Part shown: positions 17,604 to 27,923 of the stretch, piece after piece
Position numbering within the stretch: the stretch's first letter is position 1
Layout: each line of letters begins with the position of its first letter
NCBI RefSeq assembly: GCF_902168435.1
Contig: NZ_LR656165.1
Coordinates: 248,001-312,000 of the forward strand
Direction: 5' to 3'
Source: Bacillus marasmi
GTDB lineage: Bacteria; Bacillota; Bacilli; Bacillales; Cytobacillaceae
DNA: 64,000 bases
Translations under genes and position numbers: made by a program
The notes under the pieces: generated by a model
Seen by the model: the letters and a program-made list of their open reading frames with translations, nothing else
Databases searched by the model: none
What the model was told of the DNA's origin: nothing

Positions 17604-19055
17604 CTATTTTCGCATATTTTTTATTTTTTCTTCTAATGCACGCTTTTTTGCTTCAAAATCAGAATCGTCCAGTTCTGATTGATTTTGACCTGAGCTTGGT
17701 TGGTTATTATCACTTAGAGGTTTATTGGTATTAGTTTTCATGTGATCATTAGAGCTGCTGTCCTTCTCATGAAACCACTCTGGCAAGAGCTCCGTTCGAA
17801 TTGGCTTTTTCGTTGTTGTACGCTTATTTTTAGAAGTATCACGCGGCGCCCATTGCTCGTATTTTTTGTATTCGCTACGGGCAAGTTGCATAGCATCCTT
17901 AACCCGTTTTACTTTCTTGCGTGCCCAATGGCTAGCAATTTTATCTGTTAAGCTTTTAGGCAGCTTCATATCATTTGTCTTCATGACATAATCTATTAGC
18001 ACATTTATGACTCCAGAAGGCAAATCCTTTTGAAACATAATGTCCTCTATAAGTTTTAAATCAACCTTTGACGGCTCTCCTCCACCTTGATCCTTTAAAA
18101 ATTTACGTGGAGAAGTCGTTTCTAAGTAATGAATAAACTTGTCTTCCTCCGTCATGTGCTCTTTCATCTCTTCTTTATATAAAGTTGGTTGAGTTCGGTC
18201 AACTAGCGTTGGAAGACCGCCTTGATAGAGCTCATACCAAATTTGAGCGCGATCTCTTAATACATCAATGTTTGTAATGCCGTTATCGGTAGCATCCATT
18301 AGGAGATTTTTCATTTCAATCGCATCAATTCCATATAAAAATGATAGTTTATTGATTGCGTCGATTACTTCTTCAGTTAACGCACTTTTGGGGACAATAT
18401 TTTCAGATAATCCCGCCATTAGTATATCAAAATCAATATAGGACTGGCTGATTTCAATTTCACCGGTCTCTTTTCTTCCAACGTACTCATTTCCCATTTC
18501 AGTAGGGATTTTTGCTGACCTTCGTGCCGATTCGATTGCTTTAGGAGAGACAAATTCAAAGATTTCATCATAATCTTTAGAAACATTTTCAAATTCTTTA
18601 AATGCCTCAGCAGATTTATTACTGAAGTAATGTTGAAGCTTTTTATACTGAGTATCACTAATATTTTTTGATAATGGAACATTCAATAAATCGGATGAAA
18701 AAAATTGTTCAGGAGTCTTCGGGGGCATTAATTGATAAATAAAATCTCTTCCCTCTTCATTATTTCTGACAAGAGTGGTAAGTAAATTAATTCCTTCTAG
18801 CTTGATTCTGGCCTCGTAAATTTCATTTAATTGGAGCCCCATAATATCCATTAAAAAATAATGAGTCTTTGGTTCAGACCATAAACGATTTCCCTCTATT
18901 TCAGCCCAAAGCGTCATATAGAGACTGAGACTAGTTGCACCTATTATGGGCTGGTATAAAAAAGTTAATACTTTGCGATCATATTCATGCAATAGCCCCT
19001 TTAAAGCAACCAAGTATCGATCTTGTGGAACAACTTCCTGCCAATGATAGGCCAT
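17604..19055 (-). CDS. dnaB: Replication initiation and membrane attachment protein DnaB
   Basis: This is the Bacillus DnaB primosome protein (not the E. coli helicase). It is recruited after DnaD and, with DnaI, loads the helicase at oriC. The protein has 483 residues: an N-terminal winged-helix oligomerisation domain (residues 1-100) and a C-terminal DnaB/DnaD (DDBH2) DNA-binding region (about 310-405, with YVMKTNDMKLPKSLTDKIASHW). The tail is rich in Asn, Ser and Gln and looks disordered. The operon order dnaB-dnaI is conserved. Confidence 0.96.
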   Translation of the reverse strand: MAYHWQEVVPQDRYLVALKGLLHEYDRKVLTFLYQPIIGATSLSLYMTLWAEIEGNRLWSEPKTHYFLMDIMGLQLNEIYEARIKLEGINLLTTLVRNNEEGRDFIYQLMPPKTPEQFFSSDLLNVPLSKNISDTQYKKLQHYFSNKSAEAFKEFENVSKDYDEIFEFVSPKAIESARRSAKIPTEMGNEYVGRKETGEIEISQSYIDFDILMAGLSENIVPKSALTEEVIDAINKLSFLYGIDAIEMKNLLMDATDNGITNIDVLRDRAQIWYELYQGGLPTLVDRTQPTLYKEEMKEHMTEEDKFIHYLETTSPRKFLKDQGGGEPSKVDLKLIEDIMFQKDLPSGVINVLIDYVMKTNDMKLPKSLTDKIASHWARKKVKRVKDAMQLARSEYKKYEQWAPRDTSKNKRTTTKKPIRTELLPEWFHEKDSSSNDHMKTNTNKPLSDNNQPSSGQNQSELDDSDFEAKKRALEEKIKNMRK

Positions 19056-19128
19056 AAAAACACAAACCTTTCATTCAATAAAATTGAAAAAAAGAGCTAA
19101 AACACGACTTTAGCTCTCACTAAATTTA

Positions 19129-19587
19129 CTAAATTTCCTTTTTTATTAATTCCTTTAGCTCATCGATAAATACATTAATATCCTTAAATTGACGGTAAAC
19201 GGAAGCAAAGCGGACATAAGCGACTTCATCGATTTTTGCTAGCCTGTCCATCACCATTTCGCCAATCATATCACTTTTAATCTCTGATACGCCTTGATTG
19301 CGAAGCTCCTTTTCAACTTCAATTGTAATTTCCTGGAGTTCTTTTAGGGCAACCGGACGTTTTTCACAAGCCTTAATTAAACCTCGTAAAATCTTTTCAC
19401 GATTAAACTCTTCTCGAGTTCCTTCTTTTTTAACCACAATAAGTGGAATTTCCTCTACTTTTTCAAAGGTAGTAAACCTATAACTACATTGTTCACATTC
19501 TCTCCTGCGGCGAATCGACTTTCCTTCATCAACTGGTCGAGAATCGAGAACACGTGTATTATGGTGTTGACATGAAGGGCATTTCAT
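19129..19587 (-). CDS. nrdR: Transcriptional repressor NrdR
   Basis: NrdR represses ribonucleotide reductase genes when dATP is high. The 152-residue protein has an N-terminal zinc ribbon with Cys3, Cys6, Cys31 and Cys34 followed by an ATP-cone (about residues 49-139, beginning [17 protein letters not shown]). The length matches B. subtilis YtcG/NrdR. In B. subtilis it also precedes dnaB. Its own targets are not in this window. Confidence 0.97.
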   Translation of the reverse strand: MKCPSCQHHNTRVLDSRPVDEGKSIRRRRECEQCSYRFTTFEKVEEIPLIVVKKEGTREEFNREKILRGLIKACEKRPVALKELQEITIEVEKELRNQGVSEIKSDMIGEMVMDRLAKIDEVAYVRFASVYRQFKDINVFIDELKELIKKEI

Positions 19588-19722
19588 TCGTCAGCGCTCC
19601 AATTCTAAATAATTTTTCTTCATTGATTTCTATCCTCTTCTATCTTATAAAAAAGATGGTAATTGGACAAGTAGCTCCCATGATAATCAACTAAAAATCA
19701 CAAAACCTTATGTACTTTAAAC

Positions 19723-19764
19723 AAAAAAACTGCTTACCGATCCCCAAATCGGTAAGCAGCTTTT
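19723..19764 (-). terminator. Terminator of gapB
   Basis: The 12-bp stem CTGCTTACCGAT / ATCGGTAAGCAG is followed by TTTTTTT on the minus strand. Confidence 0.92.
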
Positions 19765-19784
19765 AGTTATTTTGAAATCATTTA

Positions 19785-20810
19785 TTAACAATTTACAGTG
19801 CTTTTAGACATTGCCTTTACAACATGTTTTAACAGGTCAACAACACGGCATGAATAGCCCCACTCGTTATCGTACCAAGCAAGTACTTTCACTTTGTTAT
19901 CGCCAATTACCATTGTCGATAATCCATCAATCGTTGCTGAATTTTCATTTGTATTAAAATCAATCGATACAAGCGGCTCATCAGTGATATCAAGGATACC
20001 TTTTAACGGACCTTTTGCAGCAGCGTAGAATACAGAATTCACTTCATCCACTGTTACATCTTTCTTTAAGTCCACAACTAAGTCCACCAAAGAAACGTTT
20101 GGTGTTGGGACACGAAGTGCCATTCCATGAAGCTTACCAGCCATTTGTGGTAATACTAAAGATAGTGCTTTTGCCGCTCCAGTAGAAGTTGGAATGATGC
20201 TTTGCGCACAAGCACGGGCACGACGTAAATCTTTATGTGGGTTATCAATGTTCTTTTGGTCATTTGTGTAAGCATGAACTGTTGTCATTAAACCGTTAAT
20301 GATTCCGAATTCTTCATCAAGAACTTTTACAACAGGTGCTAAACAGTTAGTTGTACATGAAGCGTTTGAAATAATATCATGTTTTTCGATATCTAATTTT
20401 TCGTCATTAACACCCATTACGATTGTAACATCTTCATTTTTACCAGGAGCAGTTAAAATAACCTTTTTAGCGCCTGCTTCTAAATGTAATGCTGCTTTAT
20501 CACGGGCATTAAATTTACCTGTAGCCTCGATAACAACATCGATGCCAAGCTCTCCCCATGGTAATTGCTTTGGATCACGGTTAGCGTATAATTGTACGCG
20601 TTTACCGTTTACAGTAAGAGCATCCTCACTTGGAATTACTTCACCAGGGAATTGTCCATGAGTAGTATCATATTTTATTAAATGTGCTAACGTTTCGGCC
20701 GGATAGCTGGCATTAATCGCTACCACATCGATATCATTTTCAAGGATTGCCTTTCTGAATACCATTCTTCCAATTCGTCCAAAACCATTAATCGCTACTT
20801 TTGCCTTCAT
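19785..20810 (-). CDS. gapB: Gluconeogenic glyceraldehyde-3-phosphate dehydrogenase
   Basis: This 341-residue enzyme interconverts 1,3-bisphosphoglycerate and glyceraldehyde 3-phosphate with NADP(H), working mainly in gluconeogenesis. It has the Rossmann motif INGFGRIGR, the catalytic Cys152 in SNASCTTNC, and the GapB-like [18 protein letters not shown]. Lack of the NAD-selective acidic residue after the second strand (AINASY) fits NADP use. ATG 20810 follows GGAAGGAG; the longer reading frame lacks support. Two CcpN-type operators lie at the promoter. Unlike B. subtilis, speD is not next to it. Confidence 0.96.
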   Translation of the reverse strand: MKAKVAINGFGRIGRMVFRKAILENDIDVVAINASYPAETLAHLIKYDTTHGQFPGEVIPSEDALTVNGKRVQLYANRDPKQLPWGELGIDVVIEATGKFNARDKAALHLEAGAKKVILTAPGKNEDVTIVMGVNDEKLDIEKHDIISNASCTTNCLAPVVKVLDEEFGIINGLMTTVHAYTNDQKNIDNPHKDLRRARACAQSIIPTSTGAAKALSLVLPQMAGKLHGMALRVPTPNVSLVDLVVDLKKDVTVDEVNSVFYAAAKGPLKGILDITDEPLVSIDFNTNENSATIDGLSTMVIGDNKVKVLAWYDNEWGYSCRVVDLLKHVVKAMSKSTVNC

Positions 20811-20827
20811 TGTATGGCTCCTTCCGC

Positions 20828-20876
20828 AATATGTTATACTTTTATGTTCGCTTAGTTGTAAATAGTATAACATATT
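20828..20876 (-). promoter_or_regulatory. Paired CcpN-type operators at gapB
   Basis: AATATGTTATACT (20828-20840) and its exact reverse complement (20864-20876) form a 13-bp inverted repeat 23 bp apart. Each arm contains TATGTTATACT, which fits the published CcpN motif TRTGHYATAYW. CcpN represses gapB and pckA on glycolytic sugars in B. subtilis, so control by CcpN is likely. TATACT at 20864-20869 could be the -10 box. Confidence 0.78.
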
Positions 20877-20959
20877 AAAACGCATTTGTGAGCATTAATT
20901 TGCGGATTTTTAAAAAGTTTTATCCCTAGCAAGGCTTAAAGCAGTAATTATGCTACCAT

Positions 20960-20990
20960 AACAAAAGAGAAGCCACATAGCTTCTCCTTT
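20960..20990 (-). terminator. Terminator behind coaE
   Basis: The stem GAGAAGC / GCTTCTC with a 6-nt loop is followed by a short T-rich stretch on the minus strand. Confidence 0.75.
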
Positions 20991-21002
20991 GGGTTATACT
21001 AA

Positions 21003-21608
21003 TTAGCGATTTGTGTAGCCCCATTTCGTTAAAATCGTCAGCAGTTGTTGTTTGCTTTCCTCAATAGTACCATTGTTATCGATTATATCATCTGCCCATT
21101 GTTTTTTTTCTTTTAGGGGCAACTGTGATGCAATTCGTGATTTAGCTTCTGACTCAGTAAAATTATTTCGCGCTATCAATCTGTCAAGCTGTGTTTGTTT
21201 ATCGACAAATACCAGCAAAATTTTATCAACCATATGGGTAAGCTTGCTTTCAAACAAAAGCGGAATATCTAACACCACAAATTGATGTCCAGCGGCAACA
21301 TATTGTACTTTTTTCTGTAGCATATTTTGTCTTACAGCCGGATGGACAATGCTATTGAGGATTTTTCGCTTTTCTTCATTCGGAAAAATAATACTGCCTA
21401 ACTTCGGACGATCAATCGACCCATCCTCAAGTAAAATATCTTCGCCAAAATGCTCTACAATTTCGTAATATGCCTTTTCCCCTTTTTCGACCGCCAGGCG
21501 TGCCTCTTCATCTGCGTCAATAACAGGAATTCCTAGCTCCTTTAGCATGTTTGACACCGTGCTTTTCCCACTAGCAATTCCACCTGTTAATCCGATAATT
21601 ACAGCCAT
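21003..21608 (-). CDS. coaE: Dephospho-CoA kinase
   Basis: CoaE performs the last step of coenzyme A synthesis, phosphorylating the 3'-OH of dephospho-CoA with ATP. The 201-residue protein starts with the P-loop [12 protein letters not shown] (residues 6-17), has the DIPLLFE motif and a LID with [13 protein letters not shown]. It is 24 bp behind ytaF and probably in the polA-mutM-ytaF-coaE operon, as in B. subtilis. Confidence 0.97.
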   Translation of the reverse strand: MAVIIGLTGGIASGKSTVSNMLKELGIPVIDADEEARLAVEKGEKAYYEIVEHFGEDILLEDGSIDRPKLGSIIFPNEEKRKILNSIVHPAVRQNMLQKKVQYVAAGHQFVVLDIPLLFESKLTHMVDKILLVFVDKQTQLDRLIARNNFTESEAKSRIASQLPLKEKKQWADDIIDNNGTIEESKQQLLTILTKWGYTNR

Positions 21609-21632
21609 AACATAACCCTTCCCGTAATAAAA

Positions 21633-22268
21633 CTAAAATTTATACATTCCAATAATGATTAATATGACGCCTGGGATAAATGAAAATTTTTGTATCCATT
21701 CATATTTTGAAAAAATACCGCCCAATCTCATCCCCATAAATACAAATAAAAAACTCATCACTGTCACAGAAACCGTTAATATCAGTGGTGAAAATCCCAA
21801 CATCGCCGCACCGATTCCGGCTCCCATTGCATCAAGTGACAAAGCTAAGCCAAGCATGAACGCTTCGATTCCAGTTATCACGCCTGATTGGTCGAAGTCA
21901 GCCGACAGCGGCTTTTTCAATATTTGTATCACTACACCTAACGACTTTATTTCAAAATTAATGATCGTACTTTCAATTTCCGTAGGTTCCGTAACCTTTT
22001 CCGGACGGAAAAATTGAAACAATACCCAAGCTCCAAGGAGAATTAATATGAATCCCCCAAGACTCTCAGCTAATTTCGTCGAAAACAATCGTTCTAAAAA
22101 GTGCCCAATGCTCATCGAGAAAAACAAAACAACTGCAGAGCAGCCCGAAATAATCAAGATTGATTTCAACGGGATACGAACTTTTCGTAATCCGTACGTT
22201 AACCCAACACTAAAACTGTCAAGACTGACAGCAAAAGCTAGCAGAAAAAGTGAGATCAAATGCGCCAT
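21633..22268 (-). CDS. ytaF: Sporulation membrane protein YtaF
   Basis: This 211-residue protein has six predicted membrane helices in two related halves, each with a D-containing helix (FAVSLDSFSVGLTYG near the N-terminus, LALSLDAMGAGIGAA in the second half). This is the MntP/YtaF arrangement. MntP homologues export manganese; YtaF is a sporulation membrane protein of unproven transport function. ATG 22268 follows AAGGGG. It lies in the polA-mutM-ytaF-coaE cluster. Confidence 0.92.
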   Translation of the reverse strand: MAHLISLFLLAFAVSLDSFSVGLTYGLRKVRIPLKSILIISGCSAVVLFFSMSIGHFLERLFSTKLAESLGGFILILLGAWVLFQFFRPEKVTEPTEIESTIINFEIKSLGVVIQILKKPLSADFDQSGVITGIEAFMLGLALSLDAMGAGIGAAMLGFSPLILTVSVTVMSFLFVFMGMRLGGIFSKYEWIQKFSFIPGVILIIIGMYKF

Positions 22269-22351
22269 TGTGATAAGCCCCTTCCTGTCAATCGCTATGA
22301 TAGTATATGGAAGGTGCCCATCCATTGTTATATGGCTCACAAAAGTTTATG

Positions 22352-23182
22352 CTATTTTAATTGCTGGCAAACCGGACAATAATGCGTCCCCCGTCCTCCA
22401 ACAACCATTTTTTGCAGCTCTGTTCCGCAGTTCACACACGGCTCAGCTTTCTTTCCATAAACAAACAGCTCCAATTGGAACATACCGATTTGACCCTGGG
22501 AATTTACATAGGAGCGGATCGTACTGCCACCTTTTTCAACAGCTTCCGTTAAGGTCGCAATAATCTCCCGATGTAATATCGCTATTTCACCACTGCTTAG
22601 AGATGATGCTAAACGTTCAGGATGAATACGAGCCCTAAATAAGGCTTCATCGACGTAAATATTCCCTAAACCAACCATTACTGTTTGGTCGAGGAGAAGC
22701 ACTTTTATTTTTCGATTAGACGATGCTAATTTCTCAGTCAGGAATTCTAACGTAAACTCAGGTGAAAACGGCTCTGGTCCTAACTGCGAAAGCGGAAGTT
22801 GATTAAATTCGGTCCCCTTTAAGAATAAATGCATCGTGCCAAATTTGCGGACATCCTTATAGCGAAGCTCAGTCCCATCAGTAAAATAAAAAATGACATG
22901 TGTATGTTTATCAACAGGCTCGTCACTTTCAAACAGGCCATATTTCCCTTCCATTCTTAAATGGGATACAAGTGCAAAATCATCACTATAAAAAATCAAA
23001 AATTTGCCTCGACGCCCCATTTCTAGAAAGGTTTGACCTTTAAGCGCATCCTGGAATTGTTCAACTTCTTCCGGATGCTTCACGATTTTCGGCCAAAAAA
23101 CCGCAACCCTGTCAATTTGTTTATTTAGGATTAATGCCTCTAAAGTACGTTTTATTGTTTCAACCTCTGGTAGTTCTGGCAA
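22352..23182 (-). CDS. mutM: Formamidopyrimidine-DNA glycosylase
   Basis: MutM removes 8-oxoguanine and formamidopyrimidines and nicks the abasic site. The 276-residue protein begins PELPEVETIKR, with Pro2 as the expected Schiff-base nucleophile and Glu3 as the catalytic acid. It has the H2TH region (LLDQTVMVGLGNIYVDEALF) and a C-terminal zinc finger (CVNC..CPVC). The start codon is TTG with GGTGGAGG 6 nt upstream. It lies 36 bp behind polA, which gives a small DNA-repair operon. Confidence 0.97.
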   Translation of the reverse strand: MPELPEVETIKRTLEALILNKQIDRVAVFWPKIVKHPEEVEQFQDALKGQTFLEMGRRGKFLIFYSDDFALVSHLRMEGKYGLFESDEPVDKHTHVIFYFTDGTELRYKDVRKFGTMHLFLKGTEFNQLPLSQLGPEPFSPEFTLEFLTEKLASSNRKIKVLLLDQTVMVGLGNIYVDEALFRARIHPERLASSLSSGEIAILHREIIATLTEAVEKGGSTIRSYVNSQGQIGMFQLELFVYGKKAEPCVNCGTELQKMVVGGRGTHYCPVCQQLK

Positions 23183-23218
23183 GCGCTGCCTCCACCTTTC
23201 ATCAATGCTGATTACTGT

Positions 23219-25852
23219 TTATTTCGCATCAAACCATGTAGGTCCGTAAGCGTAATCGACTTTTAATGGCACTTTCAGTTGGATTGCATTCTCCATCACA
23301 TCTGGCACAATTTTTTTCAAAATCTCAATTTCTTCCTCTGGTGTTTCAAAAATTAATTCATCGTGGACCTGAAGCAATAGTCTTGTTTTAACCTTTTCAG
23401 CCTTCAAACGGTCAGCCATATCAATCATCGCTTTTTTAATAATATCTGCCGCACTACCTTGTATCGGCGTATTCATTGCTGTACGTTCTGCAAAGCTTCG
23501 AATGTTAAAATTGCGAGCAGTAATCTCCGGGATATAACGTCGGCGCTGTAGCAAGGTAGAAACATACCCCTTTTGCTTTGCATCCTTGACGATTACCTCC
23601 ATGTATTCCTTCACACTTGGATAACTTTCCAGGTAGCGCTCAATAAATAATCCAGCTTCCTTTCGAGTAATTCCAAGCGATTGCGAAAGTCCATAATCAC
23701 TAATGCCGTATATAATCCCAAAATTTACAGCTTTTGCCTGACGGCGCATATTCGAGGTAACCTCCTCTGCGCTTACATGAAAAACATCCATCGCCGTTTT
23801 CGTATGAATATCAAGGCCAGCATTAAAGGCATGTATTAATTTTTCATCACCGGAAATATGAGCCATAACCCTTAACTCAATTTGCGAATAATCGGCAGCG
23901 AATATATACCAGCCCGGTTCAGATGGCACAAATGCCTGGCGAATTTTCCGCCCCTCCTCCAAGCGAATCGGGATATTTTGCAGATTTGGATCCGTTGAGC
24001 TTAAGCGACCCGTCTGGGTTAACGCTTGATTAAATCTCGTATGAACCTTTTTCGTAGTCGGATCCATGACCTTTAGTAAGCCCTCAATGTAGGTTGATTG
24101 CAGTTTACCAAGCTGACGGAAATGGAGAATTTCTTTAATTACGTCGTGACTATGCTCTAGTTTTTCCAATACATCAGCAGATGTCGAGTATCCAGTTTTT
24201 GTTTTTTTAACTGGGGGTAATCCTAGCTTCTCAAATAAAATAACCCCAAGCTGCTTCGGAGAATTGATATTGAATTCCTCCCCAGCTAATGAGTGGATAT
24301 TTCTTTCAAGCCCGAGCAAGGCTTGATTGTTTTCCTCACCCATTTTGCGAAGGCGTTCTTCATCGATGGTGATCCCTTGATATTCCATATCTGCCAAAAT
24401 AAGCGATAACGGCATTTCCAATTCAGTAAATAATTCATATTGCTGATTGTCCTTTAGCTCTTGGACGAGCTTTTCAGCTAAAACCATCATCGCATCAGCT
24501 TTACGAACTAAATGCTCTGCCACCTGCTGCTCTTGTGGTATATGTCGTTTCGCGCCCTTGCCATAAACTTGCTCATCTGTTAATACATCGCTAAATTGAT
24601 AGCGCTTCGCAATTGCGCTTACTTCATTAACCGCCTCTGCAGGATTCAAAATGTACGAAGCCAGCAATAAATCTAACTCAATCCCTGCTAAGTGAATGCT
24701 CTTATGCCTTAACGCTACTTCTGTCCGTTTCGCATCAAAGACAATTTTTTTCATGTTTTCATCTTCTGCCCATGTTTTAAACGCTGCAGATTTTAAGGCG
24801 TTTTCTAACGAAACATAGTAGTAGCCTGTTTCATTTGCAAAGGATAGCCCAATAATTTCAGCATGATGGTAATTTTCATCAAGCATTTCCAAATAAAAGG
24901 CAGTGTGTTCGGTTAGCATATTTTCTTGGATTTCCTCTACAATCCGGAAATCAAGCGGCTGTAGCTCGACAGATGTTTCCTCGTCCAAATCAGAGCCAAC
25001 TCGTTCCAATAATGTTTGAAACTCCAGCTCTTTAAAAATCTGAATGACTCGATCTTTGTGAATTCCTTCGTATTCAAGCTCTGAAAGCTGCAGTTCCACC
25101 GGAGCTTCGGTTGTGATGGTCGCAAGCTCTTTACTCATGATGGCCTGATCCTTAAATTCAGCTAATTTTTCCTTTAACTTCGCTCCACTCACTTGATCGA
25201 TTGATTCTAGTAGGTTCTCTAAGGTTTGGTGCTCTTTTAACAGCTTAATGGCGGTTTTTTCGCCAACCCCAGGAACTCCGGGGATATTATCTGAAGCATC
25301 ACCCATTAATCCCTTCATATCAATGATTTGACCTGGTGTAAGTCCATATTTTTCCTGAATATGTTGTGGAGTATAAACCTCCATATCAGTAATGCCCTTT
25401 TTAGTAATACAAACTGTAATATGATCTGAACTTAATTGAGTTAAATCCTTATCTCCTGAAATGACTTTAACGTGAAATCCATCTTTTTCAGCTTGCCTCG
25501 AGTAAGTACCAATAATATCATCTGCTTCAAAGTTTTCGAGCTGGTATCGCGAAACCCCGTATGCATCAAGGAGTTCATGTATAAACGGAAATTGCTCTGA
25601 AAGCTCAGGCGGCGTTTTTTGTCTTCCACCCTTGTACTCACTAAAGGTTTGATGGCGAAACGTCGTTTTTCCTGCATCAAAGGCAACCATAATGTGGGTT
25701 GGTTTTTCTTCTTCAATAATTTTCATTAAAATCATCGCAAAGCCATAAACCGCATTTGTATGTATCCCTTTTTGATTATTAAGTAAAGGTAATGCAAAAA
25801 AAGCTCGATAGGCTATCGAGTTTCCATCTATTAATATGAGCTTTTTATCCAA
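23219..25852 (-). CDS. polA: DNA polymerase I
   Basis: PolA fills repair gaps and removes RNA primers. The protein of 877 residues has a 5'-3' exonuclease domain (residues 1-290), a degenerate 3'-5' exonuclease-like domain (about 300-470) without the usual DxE motif, and the polymerase domain with motif A DYSQIELRVM, motif B RRQAKAVNFGIIYG and motif C QVHDELIF. The start is TTG 25852, with AAAGGAGG 8 nt upstream; B. subtilis PolA is 880 residues. It is first in the repair operon. Confidence 0.97.
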   Translation of the reverse strand: MDKKLILIDGNSIAYRAFFALPLLNNQKGIHTNAVYGFAMILMKIIEEEKPTHIMVAFDAGKTTFRHQTFSEYKGGRQKTPPELSEQFPFIHELLDAYGVSRYQLENFEADDIIGTYSRQAEKDGFHVKVISGDKDLTQLSSDHITVCITKKGITDMEVYTPQHIQEKYGLTPGQIIDMKGLMGDASDNIPGVPGVGEKTAIKLLKEHQTLENLLESIDQVSGAKLKEKLAEFKDQAIMSKELATITTEAPVELQLSELEYEGIHKDRVIQIFKELEFQTLLERVGSDLDEETSVELQPLDFRIVEEIQENMLTEHTAFYLEMLDENYHHAEIIGLSFANETGYYYVSLENALKSAAFKTWAEDENMKKIVFDAKRTEVALRHKSIHLAGIELDLLLASYILNPAEAVNEVSAIAKRYQFSDVLTDEQVYGKGAKRHIPQEQQVAEHLVRKADAMMVLAEKLVQELKDNQQYELFTELEMPLSLILADMEYQGITIDEERLRKMGEENNQALLGLERNIHSLAGEEFNINSPKQLGVILFEKLGLPPVKKTKTGYSTSADVLEKLEHSHDVIKEILHFRQLGKLQSTYIEGLLKVMDPTTKKVHTRFNQALTQTGRLSSTDPNLQNIPIRLEEGRKIRQAFVPSEPGWYIFAADYSQIELRVMAHISGDEKLIHAFNAGLDIHTKTAMDVFHVSAEEVTSNMRRQAKAVNFGIIYGISDYGLSQSLGITRKEAGLFIERYLESYPSVKEYMEVIVKDAKQKGYVSTLLQRRRYIPEITARNFNIRSFAERTAMNTPIQGSAADIIKKAMIDMADRLKAEKVKTRLLLQVHDELIFETPEEEIEILKKIVPDVMENAIQLKVPLKVDYAYGPTWFDAK

Positions 25853-25974
25853 GTAAACAGCCTCCTTTATATTGATTACCAAAATTATTCTTTAACCATT
25901 TTATCACGGTTTGTTTTAAATATGAAAAATTGAGAGTTTGTAAAAGCGGAAGACCTTACCCTGTGGCTAGGAAT

Positions 25975-26008
25975 GCAAAAAGACGAAGGGGGGAGCACCT
26001 TCGTCTTG
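25975..26008 (-). terminator. Terminator of phoPR
   Basis: The 10-bp stem AAGACGAAGG / CCTTCGTCTT is followed by TTTTTG on the minus strand, about 95 nt behind phoR. Confidence 0.88.
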
Positions 26009-26101
26009 ACTGCCATGCATATTTTGAGGGGGGATTACAATATTGAGTATATCGACGAATTATTAACAAATGATAAACGAATTATTAAAAGTTGTTTAAA
26101 A

Positions 26102-27874
26102 TTAAAGTATTGATAATTTCTTTCTCAAAGAAATGGTAAACATACTCCCTTGACCTACATTACTAGATACGGTGATCGTCCCTTTATGAGCCTCGACAAG
26201 GTGCTTAACAATTGCCAAACCAAGGCCTGTTCCTCCAGAGTCTCGGCTCCGAGCCTTATCCACTCGATAAAATCGTTCAAATATTCTTGGAATCTCTTGT
26301 TTTTCAATCCCAATCCCACTATCAGATATACGGACAAGAACGTGCTTATCCCTTAATTCTGTATCCACAGTTATTTTTCCATCTTTAGGAGTGTACATGA
26401 TGGCATTATTAATTAAATTGATAAACACTTGCTTTAATCGAGACGGATCGCCTTCAATGACCAAATCAGCTTCAGTAGTTTTGTATTGAATGGTAATTCC
26501 TTTATCCTCTGCTTTTTTATGAAGCATTTTTATGATGTCAGTAATTATCGGTACTAAATCAACTTCTTTAATGTCGAGCTTAAATTGATGCTGCTCAATT
26601 CTCGAAAGCTCTAATAATTCTTCTATGAGCGTTTGCAAGCGGTCACTTTCCACCAATATAATATTTAAAAATGCTTCTAATGTTTTTGGATCTTCCTTCG
26701 CACCATCCAACAGAGTTTCTGTAAATCCTTTAATAGAAGTAATTGGTGTTTTGAGCTCATGAGAAACGTTGGCGACGAAGTCTTTTCTTGTCTGTTCCAG
26801 ATTCTTAATTTCAGTAATATCGTGAAAAACAAGCAATGTCCCTTTCCATACATCGTTAGTGCCAATGATTGGCGCACCAAAAACCTCAAAATGTTTTATA
26901 TCAATTCCAATTGGAATCCGCAAATATCGCTTAACTTGCTGTTCAGTAATAAATATTTCTTCTACCAATTCAGCAATTTCCCGGTGTTCAATGACTTCGT
27001 GATAAAGTCTGTATAAATACTCCTGTGGCTTTACATTGAAAACTTGTTTATAAGCTCGATTAATTAACGAAACATAACCGCGATGATCGATTAAGATTAA
27101 TCCACTTCCCATGCTCTCGATTAAAGTTGACAAACGGTCCTGCTGCATTTCCTTTGCCTTCATCATCTCCTGGAGATTTCTTGCTAAAATATTTATAGAA
27201 GTGCTGAGCATTCCTGTTTCATCGACCTTATCTTCATAAGTTCGAGCACGATAGTTTCCTTTTGCTAATTCCATCGCAACATTTGTTGCTGATTCAATTG
27301 GTTTCGTATAGCGAGAAGTAATACTTGTCCCTAAAATGATGATGACAATTAACGCAATGACAAAGCTAATCGATAGAAGCCACCAAATTTGACTATAAGC
27401 TTCCTCCAACACATCCATTTTGGCGCTAAGAAAAACATAGCCTTCTATTTTGTTATTTTGTTCTATCGGATTCCAATAGTAATGGAGTTCCTTCCCATCA
27501 TTATTAACAACAAGATCCTGTTGATTCCTTTTTGTAGAAATAATATCTTTTAAGGTTCGATAATGCTCTTCATATTTAATCGCACCAGATATCTCTCCAC
27601 TATCATAAAGAAGATTCCCCTTCGTATCGGTAACTGAGACTCTCGCCTTGATGATGTCACTAAACTCATGAACTTGATTTTGATCGAGACTAGCAATCCC
27701 ACCGTTTTTTTTCATATAAATCGTTACTAAGTTATTTTCTTTTTGAAGCCTTTCATTAAAAGAATTAAAATAATAGCTCTTAAATAGTTGTCCGAGTAAT
27801 AATCCTAAGGCAACCAGTACAACAAATATTAATGTGATTAAGGCTAGTAATAGCCTAGTTCGGAATTTTATCAT
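26102..27874 (-). CDS. phoR: Phosphate sensor histidine kinase PhoR
   Basis: This 590-residue membrane kinase partners PhoP in the response to phosphate limitation. Two membrane helices (about 8-30 and 164-182) flank an extracytoplasmic PAS-like domain, followed by HAMP (to about 240), a cytoplasmic PAS (about 245-350), HisKA with His372 in VSHELKTPI, and an HATPase domain with N-box INNAIMYTP and GGTGLGLAI. The start overlaps the ancestral 3' end of phoP by 20 bp. The gene itself looks intact although phoP is interrupted. Confidence 0.95.
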   Translation of the reverse strand: MIKFRTRLLLALITLIFVVLVALGLLLGQLFKSYYFNSFNERLQKENNLVTIYMKKNGGIASLDQNQVHEFSDIIKARVSVTDTKGNLLYDSGEISGAIKYEEHYRTLKDIISTKRNQQDLVVNNDGKELHYYWNPIEQNNKIEGYVFLSAKMDVLEEAYSQIWWLLSISFVIALIVIIILGTSITSRYTKPIESATNVAMELAKGNYRARTYEDKVDETGMLSTSINILARNLQEMMKAKEMQQDRLSTLIESMGSGLILIDHRGYVSLINRAYKQVFNVKPQEYLYRLYHEVIEHREIAELVEEIFITEQQVKRYLRIPIGIDIKHFEVFGAPIIGTNDVWKGTLLVFHDITEIKNLEQTRKDFVANVSHELKTPITSIKGFTETLLDGAKEDPKTLEAFLNIILVESDRLQTLIEELLELSRIEQHQFKLDIKEVDLVPIITDIIKMLHKKAEDKGITIQYKTTEADLVIEGDPSRLKQVFINLINNAIMYTPKDGKITVDTELRDKHVLVRISDSGIGIEKQEIPRIFERFYRVDKARSRDSGGTGLGLAIVKHLVEAHKGTITVSSNVGQGSMFTISLRKKLSIL

Positions 27875-27923
27875 TTCCTTTTGGCTCCTCTAATTTGTAG
27901 CCAAGCCCCCGGATGGTTTTAAT
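27855..27923 (-). pseudogene. phoP: Untranslated remnant of the phoP 3' end (wing of winged helix)
   Basis: Reading on in frame past the TAA at 27924-27926 gives IKTIRGLGYKLEEPKGND and ends at TAG 27855-27857, overlapping the phoR start. This is the normal C-terminus of PhoP. Its conservation shows that the stop arose recently or is an error. Confidence 0.85.

Noticed and set aside
24650-25000. Proofreading 3'-5' exonuclease in PolA
   Set aside because: The region has the fold length but lacks the DxE and YxxxD acidic residues, as is usual for Bacillus PolA.
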